In this document: piece by piece, positions 33,881 through 48,500 of the stretch
Position numbering within the stretch: position 1 is the stretch's first letter
How the letters are laid out: every line of letters starts with the position of its first letter
Translations under genes and position numbers: made by a program
The notes under the pieces: model-generated
Databases searched by the model: none
What the model was told of the DNA's origin: nothing
The model's input: only the letters and a program-made list of their open reading frames with translations
Source: Branchiostoma floridae
Lineage: Eukaryota > Chordata > Leptocardii > Amphioxiformes > Branchiostomatidae
Assembly (NCBI RefSeq): GCF_000003815.2
Contig: NC_049992.1
Coordinates: 13,923,874 to 13,985,873, forward strand
DNA: 62,000 nt
Direction: 5' to 3'

Positions 33881-36800
33881 TTAAACATGCCAGATAGTGA
33901 GAGGTGTGTGCAATAGATACACTCTAGCACTGTGGAAATGCAGGTATCAAATCAAATGGACAGAATATCTGGCATGGCTCAATATAGAGATTAGTTTTTG
34001 GACAGGAAAGAGAAAAATGGAGAGTACTGAAAGCATGGAAAAGATTAAAGATATGAGTGCTCTGCTTTATAGTGTAGTTTGTCATTGAGTTTATAGCTTG
34101 AAGTCAAGTAATGCTTTTATTTCTTTCAAATGATTCATTATTACATTGAAGGGTTAGCCACTGTTGGTGAGGCAGCAACAGAAATAACTTGATATTGTTA
34201 TGGAAATCACTCATAGAACAAGGAAAGGATATAGGGATGACAAACTCAAGAGGTGGTGATAAACTGTAACCAATGGAATTCAATATGTCCTACAGAAACA
34301 CTGTAAAAGATGGGAGTGTTAATAAAGATTTTTAAACATCCCATGCTGTGCATAGATAATGAAAAGACACAATAAACCAGAACATACGATATAACATATG
34401 ATAATTCAATTCTATCTTTTTCTTGGTCAATGCAATAACAATTGAGTTGAAAATCAAGATCAGATCCCCCTCCATTGATAGTGATTCATCCCAAATGTAA
34501 CAAGACCTTGCACAAAGTGGGAGCACACTGTATCTTTAACCTCCTATTAAAAGCATACCCTTGTAGAGAGACAAGTCACCTGTGACCAGTTAACAACACC
34601 AGACCTGCTTGATTTTAGCTATTACTTTTTAAGAGCAGTCAGTACCTTTAATATCCTACCCCAGACACTTACTTCCTGCATGGATCAAATTATAGGTCTT
34701 ACTTAACTAGTTTTATCCTCTGCAAAATTACCTGTCAAAAAAAACACTGGGCAACTACTGGGTGTACCATTTTCCTTTAAATGGTCTCATCACAAACTCA
34801 AGACATAGTTGTCCTCAATCAGTTCACAAGTGTGCAGCTACACCCAGTTAAGGTCTAGAGGTGCATGTAAGTTTACTTTACTTTAATGGTTTAAGGGCAA
34901 TGTGTACCTCAAGTGACAAGGAGACTAACCCAGCCCGGCTTTTCCTTGCACAGTCAAAGTTGCACCTGTCACGTGGGTACACGTGCAGTACTTTCCTTCT
35001 TTCTCTGATCCGAAGTGACGTCCCTATTTTCGGTAGACTCTAGAAATGGCATCTATTATAAGATTAGATCTAAAACAAAAAAGCAGAAGAAGTTGGCAAA
35101 TGTCCCTGGCCGAGGCGTGTTTCTTGAAATTACAGGTGTCAGACAATGTGCGCAGATGTATTTTGGTTCCAAGAAAAGCCGTAGGTCAGGCTAAATTTAT
35201 TTCTCTACAATTTTAGCAATGTCATGTTTTGTCACATGCTTCATGTGTCAGCCTTTTCATCAATAATTTCATCTCTTAGCACCAGAGCGCAGCCACCAGA
35301 AGCATGGAACACACATCTTGGTTATACCTTCTGTCCCACAAGGCCAGATATTCATTAATATGATGTTTGTGCTGGGCTAGATAAGAAACAGTGGTTATAG
35401 CACGTCTCTAGTATCCCTGGTGGTACCAGGTGCCTTCTATCAAGCAAGACTTACAAAGTTATCATAAATCTTAATAAATTTCCCTGCTCATGATTTTCCT
35501 CTTATCAGATCAAAGTCAGGTTGCCCCATTGTTGTGAAATATTTACACAAGTTTGTTACAGCTAGAGATGGTGTCTGTGTGTTGTTTAAGGTCTCCCCAA
35601 GCACTGTGTTACAGGGTTTTTAATCAACTTTTGTTTTATCATCCTTTTGCAGTCTTTTCCTGTGTGTTCTGTACTGCGTGTGTTTTCTATTAAGGTATAT
35701 GTTTCCTTTCATCTGATGTGCATGGAACATTGAATGGATCGATGTGTTGCACTGGGAATTTCACCCCAAAACGAAGCCTTACTTACATCACAAAACACAC
35801 AAAATTAGTCTACGAATCTTTCAAAAGTAATACTATACTTGAGTAAAGGTCCACAGATTACAAGTGGTGGATCACTGGATACCCATAATTGACATTTTCT
35901 ACCCTGACTTGCAAGTGAAATGCCGGAGGTAAAAGCGTCTTCAGTAGGATTGCCGAGATATTGAGCTGAGGTTAAGTGTCTTTTAATTGTAGCAAAAAGC
36001 ATTTTTCTGGAGTCACACACTTTGACATTAAAAGGTAATCTTACAGCTACATGTAGAAAGTACTCCTAGAAAGTCTGGAATGTAAGTGAACATTAAAACA
36101 CATTAGGGGAACCTCAGATTCACTTCACATGATTGAACGCAAAGTTGTGTCTTAAATCTCCAAAATGAGTAGGACATCTCTAAATCCATCCTCCAGGCAT
36201 CTTCAATATTAGTTTTGCCTGATCATCCACCTGGGCCATTTGTCTTCAGTCGTTGTCAGGTAAATTGTCTTATGAATAGCTTGTGTATCAGATTCTGTTG
36301 CACATTATTTTACTGGGTTTTTTTTCTATATAAGGAGGTGGATTGAATCATACACATGCAGCAAGTTGAGTATTTTCTGTAGCAGAAGTGCAGCAAATTT
36401 CTTGCATAAACCTTTTTTTTTAAACCTAAAAGCAAGATTGTGACTTTTTTTACCCAGGATTTTTGTTGGAAATGAGAAATCAAAGTATTATATGCTGCAA
36501 CGATTTGCCATGATAGCTTGAAATACACACACATTCAGGTAATAAAATTAATGTTAGAACATGTTTGGGAAAAAAACGACAGGCCATGTTTCCAATAGTA
36601 TAGCATTACCATGCCATGGACAGATAGAGATACCCATTCAGTACAATGGATCTGGGATGCTGACTTCACTGTTGAATGTACGCGATGATTGACAATAGGA
36701 AAATATTGATATTGCCTCCTCTGAAGCTACAATGTACACCTGATACACAAATACAGTAGATATTACGTTATCCGTGTAAATAGCATCCACAATCATGTGT

Positions 36801-39800
36801 TTGTATACTGTCTGTGATAGCAGTAAACAACACAAACAGGTCAATGTATTGTCCGAATTTCTGTTCATTCTGCCAAGATTTATAAGGAATAATGATTAGT
36901 ACAGTTTAGGAAGACTCATGAAAGAACCTTTGTCAAGGACGTAAAAAAGTTCAAAACAACACTGGCATCCTGATGCTGACGGTCAGCATTTCTTCGGCAC
37001 AGGCAAACACCGCAACTGTTCCTTTTTCCAGTACAATCACATGTCATCTGACCTTCTCGAAGTTATCAGGTACCGCCATGTGTCAGCGTACGGTGCACCT
37101 ATATAATCAAAGTCCATTGTGTGTATTATCTGACACGTCTACGAGACAGTGTCATTCTAACCAGACCAGACTGACGTCTGACTAGATTCCGCAAAACTTT
37201 GTCCGTGACCTTGAAGTCACCTTGATAGTCTCCTCGTCCTGACAAAGAATTCCATTCCAGACGCCGAGCATATGCTACAGTTTGCTGTTTGCCTATTTGC
37301 GAGCAATTGCATAGTTGGCTTATCGTGTGTATCTACGTGACAGTGTTATCTCATGTTGACAGAGCACTGCTCTGTCCCTGCAATCACGCTGGATACGCTT
37401 CTCGCGCCATCAGAAGTAAATACACGGACAAATACAAAGGTCCAGATTCATACAGGACTGGGGATAAATAATTGACTAAATGTGGAACAAACTCTGAAAG
37501 GGAGTAGACAATAATAGGATGTCTATTCAACATGTAGCCCCAACAGTAAACTAACATCCCCCGAATGAGCAACATTTCCTTTATTCCCTCCTGGTGCCAT
37601 ATGCTGAAACTCCCATGGAACTTGCGTTCGGAAATGGAGAAGTGCTTGGAAATAGCCCCAATAACGCTGGCAATTAGTGGTGACGTTAACCACTAGCTGT
37701 GATAAATGCAAGCATCCAGGAAGAGAGAACCTTCAATAAGAGATGGCCTTTATTGAGGCAAGGCCTTTTTGTCATTAGTGTAACTGATAAAGCTTATCAA
37801 GTAGGCTTTTATAATCCACCAGCACTCCTCCCATATGCCTGTCCCTAGTAGGTGAGGGGATGCGGATAGCTAGCCAATTACTCCGTCCATAACAAACCAG
37901 CCGCCCTCTCATTAAGATGATAGGAAACATGGTCAGGAAAGCTGCCTGCCTGTCATTGTCAAGGTGGCTGGGCGGCTTCTTGTTAAGAAGAGGGTCCATC
38001 GTGCTTAATCATCTTGAACTACAGGTTGGAAATTTGATTTACCCCAGTAGAGAGGGGATCTCAAAGGCTTGGCTGTGACACTGGCTAAAGGGTGGTGACC
38101 CCCACTGATGCAAAGCATGTTATGCTTATTCCAGGACTAATTACCGTCTTGTTTAAGAACTGCCCCCACACGGAGGTCCCATCCCGCCCTGATAGGTGAT
38201 GGGACTTTCCATAATCATCAAAATGAAAACCTCCAGTCCGAAAGGATACAAAAGCGTATTTCTGACCCTAAAAATGACCTTTCCAATCTCCTTCGTGTGC
38301 TATGATCTCCTGAGATGAGAGGGTACAGTCAGAGAGGCTCTTGTTAGTCTTGTATAGTTTTTGATATACGGTACATCTAACAGGTCACCTGGCATGTCAA
38401 AATGCTGGACCTAAGACTTTAATAGTGAAGATGCAAGAAATAAAAGGGACAGATGCTCTCATCAATAAACATAATTCTCCACCAAAATCTAGACAGCGGA
38501 AATACCTAGACATGTATCACTAAGTTGAACAATTATAAGGAATAAAACAAAGACAGAACAGGAATCAACTTGAAAGAAATACATTGTACAATTTAATGTA
38601 CTTTCAAACTACAGGAAGTAGAATATGTTTAATGTTTCCTGGTATGTTTTTTTAGTATTAACAAAACAAGTCTCTGCCTCAAGACTCAATAACAACAGAA
38701 CTTGAATTGACTTTTGAAAAATCTTTGCAAATAGTAATTGCAGTAAGCCATACAAAACGTATCACCTGAATGACAAATTAATCCATTGGGTTCAAACTAG
38801 CATCTAACAGGCTACTAAAATAGAACAATAGCATTCATGTATATTTGACCAATAGTTCTGATTGCTAACATGGTAATTAAGATCAAGTCCACGGCCAAAT
38901 CCTTGCATTTGGGCTTTAGTACCTTGATGTAACAAGACAAAGTGAAATGCGCAGTCTTATCTCAGCAAAGTGAACCCCAACAAAAAGAAACCCTACAACT
39001 TACAGCTAAACAGTTAATTGACTTAGATTGGCCTGAGTACTAACAGGTGGCATAGAAGAAACTCTACATGGAGCTTGGCTACATAAAAATGGGATAATCT
39101 CAACATCCTGTTACATAGTGGTAGCCTGTACTTAAGGAGAGATGTTTCCCTTTCTTCTTTTGTGTTTGGAGTCCTTTGTTTGAAAGGGCATATCCTGTCT
39201 TTAGTAAAGATATTACTTAATTTTCTTTTTCTTATGAATTCTGCTCTTAAATGATATTTGTTGTTGGACATTTTTGCAAATTGTTCATACATTTTTCATT
39301 GTGTAGGACACAGTAATGATGAAGCCAACATACAGTGCAGAAACTAGGGAAATAGAGTATTCTTCCATGTGTAACTTATACTGTGATTCAAATCTTCATT
39401 GCAAAATAGCAGCAATTACCTTCTTCACACTTTAAAATTTCTTGATAGTTTTAGATGGACATTTTGTCTCTATACAGGAATAAAATCACAATTACCAATA
39501 CAAGCAATAGCTATGGTGTTGTCCCAAACTGTATACTGTTTCTATGAGTACCTTGGTGGTCCCAAATTAAGTTTGCTTCACTTCTTAAAATTGTCTAATG
39601 CTTTAAGCCTGAACCCAGACAGCATCAAATTTGTCAGAGAGGACTTTAATCTCATCATGTTTGTATCAAAACATTAGCAACTGTCTCAAGTCACCAACAA
39701 ATGGTAAAATCATCTACAATGATATAAAATATGAGCTACTAGTATAAGATTTGACCATGTGCCTATAAGGAAAGATCATTTTTGAGTAGTTTGAAAAAGT

Positions 39801-42800
39801 GAATCAATTACATAGTACTGTGCAACCCAGCAGGAAATCCAGGCAAATGGGTTTACTTGACTAGCAGTGCTGAACAGAGACAGTATACATTCTGTGTTTA
39901 AAAAACACATTCACTTTGATTGAATCAACATATATTAGAACCAACAATTCTGACAGCAGACCCCTTCGATTAAGAAAATCTAAAACTAGAAGTTAAACTT
40001 TCCTTTTTAAAAAAAAGCTGTTTCCAGATCTTTACCAATAATCAATTGGGAGACAAGAACAGTAACGCAATCATCAGTAATAACACTTCTCTAAGAGATA
40101 AACTCCCTGCATACTTTCTGTCCTGGTCAATGGTTGTCCAGTATGAAGGATGAATTAATTTGGCCACCAGACAGATTTAGGCCATAGGGATTGACCCCTG
40201 TGGTCACTACTGAGGTGGTCAGTGGTTAGTACCCCATGTTGTTTGGGTTCTTTCCATGGGTAAATACTTATGCTTGTTAACTCTTCCTGGAAATCCCTGA
40301 GCAGCCTTTAATGAGAAAATGATATTCACTTCTGTAACAAAAAAATAAATAAAAGAAAACTAATGAATTTTGCCACAATAAGGTAAGCAATTATGCTAAA
40401 TGACCACAGATACTAGCAGATATTTTTATTTGAAATCTTACATATCTCAACCCTTCCTAGGCAGATTATGATCAGACAATAGGACATAAGCTGTACCTTT
40501 GCCATTTCTGCTAAGGCAAAAACTTCTACTTTGCCAAATTAATGCATATTTTGTAAAGAAATATACACATTTTATCCAGGCTTGACTGATGAAAACAATT
40601 CTATCAGGACAGCTTCAAATCAAACAGCTGGAGAGACACTAGACAAAATGTATGAGAAGGGAAGTCTGACTAAGAGCATTCTCAGGCAGCTCTAGAAGAA
40701 ATTGACCCTTGTGTGGCACAGGATTTGCGGTAGTAACAGCCAAGTGCAGAACATGTTGCCCTATGACCCCTGAGGTTTCTACACACCCACAGTGTAGGAT
40801 GTATTTACCTAGGGCATGGGCCATACTCACTTGGCCTTATCTGCTCTGAACAATATCAACATGTTAGTAGTTTCCTGGAGGGTAACCCTGAGAGAGAACG
40901 CCCAGCTATTTCATCTCAAGTCTGAGCTAGTTACAATACTCCACAGTTCTGATACTGTACAGTATCCAATTCTGTTGTAACTAAAGGGTCAGTTTGCAGA
41001 GAAAACATAGAATTGCACACGAGGGAATAGCAGTGCTGTTAGAGTATTAGCTGTTTATATGGCTTGCTTACAATTGGACTGGTGTCTGTTTATCTATTTG
41101 TTTTTCATGTAGGTGCTAACTGTTTTATTTGTCAATACAGCCAACTATGTTCACGCCCTGAAACAAAGGCCCAAGTAGGTGATAAGCAGGAGACAATACA
41201 GGGATAATTACCAATGTCACAGTTGATCTGCTGCCTTTTGTCCAACTGAACTGCTTTCACTCCCACTGTTTTTGGATATAGACTTCTGACTTCATTCATT
41301 TGGAACTACTCTTTCACCTACAATAACTTTATTTGAGATATTCACATTATGGGTAAATGGAGCATTTTAAAAATCTTTAAAAAAATATTCAGGGCATTTA
41401 GAGGCATAAATTTTGGTAAAGTGTCTTAGTCTATATTTGAAATGAAGCAAGTTTCAGTTTATAAGAGACCAGTATGTGGTGTTAGTACAGCCACTTACTA
41501 GTTTTATGTCTATGTTTTAATTTTTTATTGATATTCAGTTTTTGTCTATTTTTATGGAATCACCCAGAAGTGTGATGAAACAGGAAAAATGTTTGCACCC
41601 TTCTGTTATAAAATTGGTGTAAACTTTTCAGAGCCATTTTCTACAAGTCATTACTTGATCCCTGTGCAGAATGCACCTCACGTGTAACTTTCTTCTAAAT
41701 TAAAGCCAGTCATACCTGGTATCTCCAGAAAACTGAGCTGACTGTTTTATATCAGGTCCTGTCTTGTTATTTCAGATTTATGCTAAATGGGACTAAGAAA
41801 AATTAGGCAATTAAAGAGTGTCTTTCTCTTTATGGGAACCAGGTAGAACTCTGATGATCTTATCGCGAAGGATTATCCCCCAAATCAACCTCAGACAAAC
41901 TTGTTATTGTCATTTGTTTCAATCCTATTTCATTTTGTCTTCTTTGGCCCGAGGGAATGTGTCTGCCGTCTTCTCGACAGTTTCATGAGGGATCATTCTT
42001 AACCCAGCTTCCTCTAGGATTTGATTGCAAGGATGAGTAACATCATGTGTATTCCAAATAATCCATCTGAAGACACAGCTACCATAAGTTATGTTTAATA
42101 TGATCCCCTGTTGCAGAGATCAGGAGGGCAGGGAGGAAACAAATTTGTGGAATTAAACTTTAAAGGCAGTTCTATCTGACAATTACTCCAGACTGTGGGG
42201 AGGAAACTTGTCTGCTTCTCGCCCTTTCCTGACTTCAGCGGAACAAGGCCTCTCTTTCAACTTCACTTCCTATTATCAAAACTGTTGAAATCATTCAATT
42301 GCATGACACTGTGGACTTTCTTCCTATTTATGGAAGAGATGATAGAAAGTCCAGCATGGGGTGAATTGGCAAGGCAGAGCTAGGGCGTATTCCTCCAGAG
42401 AAGACACATAGCACGGGGTGTCGGGCAGGCTGCCTGAAGAACCATTTGACCTTGCAATTTCAGCACCATATGTTGAGGGCTCATCAGAATGCTGTAGACC
42501 AGTATTTCCAGTAGTGGAGCAAGAATTTCCCAGGGGAAGAAAACAGCCATCCACTCCAACATGCCACAGCCAATTTTGAGTCATTATGACCTACAACGTA
42601 TCAAGTCCGTTACAGCCCCTCCAGCAATATCCAAAATTTGCCTCAGACTTTATGGAGTAATAATGCACCATCCGCATATGACATGGCTAGATATATCATC
42701 AATGACCGGAAAGTGGCTAATATGGCCAGCAGGTGTCTGGGGGTAGCCAGATTCTCGTTCCGATAGCGGAAAAGAGCGCCATGGCTTTCGATAAGAATTG

Positions 42801-45800
42801 CTGGAGCCTCCACCCAGAAGAGTCATCTTGGCAACAGCAACAAAGGTTTGGGGGATTATGTACCTATCTGCAAACATGCCCCAACTACAAGCTGTGAGGT
42901 AATTGAAAATTATAGGTGCCTAATATTGTACAGATGCTGGGGTCGGACCAGGTTGGTCGGAGCTTAGATCTGCACGTGCTGCCGAATCTTCTTCACAAGG
43001 AGGTAACCGTGGTGTTAAGACAGTTACAATACAAGGGGCAACACAGACACAAAGCAGATGAGATGCCCTGAGGTGTAGGAAAGGCATCTGGAAGACAACT
43101 CTGGCATTGGAGCCCAGTTTCCTGGGGAGCTGCGAATGAGAATTTTCCCCCTTGTTTGTAGGAGAATCTTCTGGACATGATTTCTAACACGTGCAACTCG
43201 TCAGGAAACAGTACTTTGTCAACCATAATCCGGCTGGGCCCACTGGCGATTTAAACTTGGAATCAAAACTTTCTGTCTCTGCCTGGATGAACTTGAAACA
43301 GTATCTTTCTAATCCAGAAGCCTGTCTGGGAAATAACGCATCAATTTTGGTGCATACGTGATGTAATAAAGTGGCAGAACATGACAAATGGAGCAGAATA
43401 GTTCAGACTCCTAGACTCACTTAAGTAGCAAATCCAAATTGATGGAGTGTACTTACATCTTACGCTCCAAGATCTCCTGTGTTGTATAAGATACTGCACC
43501 AGTTTTCTGTCACAAGTCTTTAACTCTGAGAGATTTGCTTACTGGCACCTATCAAAACTTTTGTTTGATTGGTTCTCTCTTTTCTTTGGTTTGCTAATCA
43601 AACATTACTACTGGTGTCACTCAGGAATAGGGGCAGGATCAGAACTTGATAAGGAAGTGATAAAGGGGAGGCGAGTACTAACTTCCTTTTCTGGCTCATA
43701 TAATAGTAAAATGTTTTGGTATCTTCTGCCACACATGCAAAGTAAACATTATCTCTTAATGTAACAGTTTCCGTTTGAAAAATCTAGTGAGAGTTTGTTT
43801 TTTTTTAGCCGATAGAGAGGCCGGGACAGCAGCTGGGATAGTAGGAGTATGGATACATCCGGGCGATAATGGTGTCAACAACGAGATGACAGTTTCTAAT
43901 CTTTCAAATGGCTACTAAAAACCTTGTTCTTTCTTTATGACACCTTGAAAGTACACTGGATTTTCTGACACCTCTCTGAACAAGTCAGGAAAGCGATTCT
44001 GATGAATTTATCGCCAAGCAGGATAAGTCTGGATGTCTGTCAGGAAAAGCAGATGTCAAAAGTCCGGAAAACCGGCAGACACTCCTTGACGTGCAAGAAA
44101 CATGAGCAGGTAACAGATAAAACTGCACAGCTGTGCGCTTCCTTGGGAAAATTGGGCGGAACCTTGAACTTGGGGATGGTATTCGGCAGCACACTGCCAT
44201 GTTTGTGGTGCGTATAAAAGTTCGGGAAAGGCCTGCAAAGTTTCTTTAATGGGTCAGTGGAACATGTCAGCTGGGGTGCTGGGAATGCGAGGGAGGGAAT
44301 AATCTAAATGAGATCTGGGGAGTGAAACTTTGTCCTTTTGTAAATGAAGGGAATTACTGAGCTCACTTGGCCTTGTGATTCCAATTACCACAAAGCAGAG
44401 ATTGTCTGGGAGAAGGCAAACATCATCTCTCAATGACAAAACTTTCACCATCCTAACAAATATGACAGCTAGAGAGACAGTTAATTATCTTGATTTATGT
44501 AGCATACCTTTACGTTAGGTGTAAAGCTTAATGAAAACAGCAAACATGATGGCTTGAAGCTCATTGGTTCTCGCTGTCCTATTCAAATGTGACAAGAAAT
44601 TCATCAGGCCTAATTAATCTGACGAAACTGCAGACAAAATCTCACAACTGTTTCAATTCAGAAGGTAGACAAATGGTACATAGTTGCACATGCAAGAACA
44701 TTTGTCTTCAGCCTTGTCAAAACTCCTGCTTGCTTGGCGCCACCCAGACAGAACTTCTGGAAGTGTTGGCTTGTCCTATCACAGAAAGAAGTCTGCAGGA
44801 TCGGCTGAAAGCTTGGCAAGGCAAGTGATAAACAAGTTGTACAACCCTCCCGCCTGCAATCCCACCCTGATCATACAGCAGATGCAAGTGTTAGATAACA
44901 GACAGACGTTCATACCCCAGCAGGATAAGGCACAGACAACAGTGCATGGTGAAAGATGGCAGTTTTATATTTCTATCATGTCAGAAGGGAGGAATTCCCC
45001 CCCAACATCCAACATAAAAGTGTTTACACAGTTCAGTATTGGCTCCATAATGTACATCTTGAATTAAGAAGGGGTGTTGGCACTCGGTCAAAAATAGAGC
45101 TTATTTCTTCTTCTCTCTGGGACAGGTATCGATAACCAAAGACAAAAATAATCCGGATCTTCCAAGTCAAAAATAACCATATGGCTTTTTCCAAGGATGC
45201 CTGGACATGTGAGCTACTGGGTGCCTGGAAGACACCTGTTAAATCTAAATGCCATACAGTTTACACCACCACCTCCAGCTACCTTTGCTTTCAGGGTAAC
45301 TGAAAGAATAAATGTATGCCAAGCCAACCATGCTATCCAGCAATGCAAACTTCTCTCATCTGACTTCCCTTTTTCTTTATCTTCCTCTGTCATCTCGATC
45401 CTATAAATTTCCAAGGTCTTAATTCCTTTCTGCATGTCCTGATAAGAAGTTTCTTGTACACTCTAAGGAGATACAATCACTAGTTCCACCTACCTCCTTC
45501 CCGTGGGAAGACACTCCAGTAGTCATCTCCATTAGGTAGGTGTAAGAAAGACTGTGAGCGACTCTCCCAACATTCTTCAAATGGCGATAGGAAGGAACTA
45601 AAGGAACTGCCGCAATCTTTGTGGTTTTCTCCTATCAGATATCGACTCACATCTTCCAAGGCAACCAACTACTGTACGGATAATTGGCCCTCTTCCTAAT
45701 TTACTTGTGACCGGCCATGCCACTAACAAGGGATAGGTACATCAGCGAGAGCAATGGATAAGAGTTACAGAGCTGGAAGTAAAATGTTCTTGGCTAGCAA

Positions 45801-46830
45801 TGTTTGATATGGTGGAACATTCTAACTGAGAGGGAATGGAGATAATTGGAACAAGTGACATTCTGCCCCAACCCCACCCCGCTTGAGGCTCGCCCTGTTC
45901 ATCTGAAATCACGGTCACGTTTAGACAGTCAATACATGTATGCCTAATAGAAACAAAGTTTGGCGAGTTTACACATCACGAATGGATATTTTCATTCTAT
46001 TTGAACTATAGTCACCCTTGCAATTACTTTATATAGAACTATTGCATACTTTTTAGGAGAGGTATTGAGAGCAAAATTAGGGATATTTCCCAAGCAAGTT
46101 TACTTTCACATGAAAGCAAAATATTTGAAATAAAGACCAGCTCTTTATATTTTTCTATTAAGGTTCAGAATGTCCTCTCAATTTCTGGCAAGAAATAGTA
46201 TCACTCTTTGAATCAAGCATGCACAGCTTGCAGGGACAACAGAAACACTTTGATCTCATGAAGTATCAGGTAAACTTGGTCATCTTATCTACCTTGACAC
46301 TGGTTCAGTAAAATATGGATAATCATTCTTCCTGCTGTCTTCATACATGTATATCATAAAGCAGAGTGGGAACCACAGGAGAAGTAAGGAATGGAAACAA
46401 GAGAAGCGAGACCAGAGGTGATCTTAATTGGGTTAATACTGAAGATGCCTATTCTGGGAGTTGAAGTCACCTGATGCCACAGGACAAATTAGCATATAAT
46501 GAAATTATCCACAGAGACTGTGGAACTAAGTTGCAGGGTGGTCCCAAATCCTCCCAGTCAGCTATAATTGCTCCCAATACTTCCACAAAAGTTTAACTTG
46601 TTTAACCTAGCCTTCTACAGGTGCCCACATTTTTCACTCAGAATACAATTCAGCAAGATGTAAGTTACAGTATATTGAATATTCTTATATACAAAACCTT
46701 AAGTTTTCATTATAGGAATTTGCACATTCCTTCAAACTGTTGTGTCTGGGTAACAGTTCTTACTGCTATGTTACCAGCTAGAATTTAGGGAAGCAAAAAA
46801 TATAAGTTGTCTACATAAAACAACCTGCTG

Positions 46831-46941
46831 TTCTTGTGCTAAACTAGGGGGCCACTGAACATAAGAATATAATAACTTGTGGAGAAGAGAACATGTTTTT
46901 CTTGTGCTAAACTAGGGGGCCACTGAGCATAAGAATGTAAT
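46831..46941. repeat. Tandem duplication of a 43-bp segment
   Basis: A 43-base segment beginning TTCTTGTGCTAAACTAGG occurs at 46831-46873 and again at 46899-46941, offset 68 bases, with only two or three differences. It is a recent local duplication in intron 2. Confidence 0.85.
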
Positions 46942-47539
46942 GGGTCAGATTCACAGCTAGCTGTTTTGTTTCAGTTCTATATCAAGTGCATAGGACTATC
47001 CAATTGAGTATACATTCAAGTCTGCCAAGGGGAACCAGCCATGACAAGCTCCAGTCAGCACATTCCCTGGTGATCTGAATCCACACAATTCAATCTCAGT
47101 TATCACATCCCCAAAATCTGATACAGGATAATCAAAGATCAAGCTGATTACATGCACCATTCAACCAAGAAATAGACCTGGAGCGGCTGCCCACTCTGCA
47201 TGCCAGTCCCTATCACTCTTTGGCCGGACACCTGGACCGTCCCTTTGACGACCCGGCCAAAATTTGACAGACTTCTATGGGAAGCCTCACAAAATTTGAT
47301 ACATGACGAGCGTGGAAAATCAACACGAGTTATTGTATTACATGCACCATTCAGCCCGAAGATGGGCCAAAGTGCAGTGAACTGTAGATCACCCATCTGC
47401 TTCCACATCCACACCTGTACTTCTTCCCCATCATCCTTCCTCTTTAAGTTAACCAAGTCAAATGGTAGTCTACAGTGCAGATGAGGTTTTATGGCAGCTC
47501 TGCACCCTCACACATGTAACTAAATGTTAACTATAAAGT

Positions 47540-48500
47540 ATCCGTGCGGGTGGAAAATTGATTGCGCCATTCAGGGAATTTCCGACTTGATAGGATGCAC
47601 ATAATGCCAACGTGATGAGTCACTTCTTAGCCAGGTATTGATCGAGAAACGGATGGCTATCACGTTATTAAAGCAGAAATTAGTGTGCTACCTCTGTCCT
47701 TAATGTTGTTGGGTTGCAGGGTGTAATGATGAAATAGAGCCCGGGTACCACTGGTTAAGGAGGAATCGCCACTTCCCCGGCTGCAAAGCCGATAATTAAC
47801 TCCTAAAAAATTATAGTGGCCAAAGGACTAAATGTATAAATGGGCACATAATAGCTATGGTGTTTAATAGATTTGTGGGATCATGATCTGGTAATTGATT
47901 GAATCAGTCATTTGGGAAAAATAAAATATGTTGCCCTTCCACCAATGATCATCAATTTCCACACGGGATACAATAAAGAATAAAATGTTCATTCCGCCTT
48001 GAAGGAAGAATCGATCGCCCAAGCACATGTGCGTGCCCTCTGCTGTTTTTAAATTTGATTAGATCAAACACACCCTGGGTCCATTTTAATCTGATTTCTT
48101 AATTAATAGAGAGTCAATGAACCGATCTTGTCGACGGTAGTTTAATCCCGAAATGATGAACCGAGGGTGTCCCCCGTGTGAGCAAACAGCATATCTGCTT
48201 GTAGATTCCTTGTAAATCATCGTGGCCCAAGTAATGTGGGATGTGCGCTGAATTAATAATCCCCCATAAATATCTATCTTACCAGACAGTGGGGGCCATT
48301 GAAATGCAGGCAAAGTTGCAGGGTATCACACTCGGGGAGCTCTGAAAGGAGCGGGGAGACCTTATCGCTTGCCAGAGTCCAGGCTTGTCAATGGGAAGGG
48401 CAGAAGTTAAACGTCCCAAAATTGCAGCAGGTCAAGAAGGCTCCAAGGCACTGGGTGTGCGGCCTTGTCTGACGCTACATTAAAAGCCCTTCTGGGGAGG
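47540..48500. promoter_or_regulatory. Candidate cis-regulatory segment in intron 2
   Basis: About 1 kb with balanced base composition and many homeodomain/PBX-like and TCF-like words. Examples are TGATTGAATCAGTCA near 47900, TAATTGATTG, TAATTAA near 48100 and AGATCAAAC near 48061. It looks different from the repeat-like AT-rich sequence around it. No conservation data were available, so this is a suggestion only. Confidence 0.2.

Noticed and set aside
44213-44220. TATAAAAG on the plus strand inside intron 2
   Set aside because: No initiator, exon or reading frame downstream; isolated TATA words are expected by chance.
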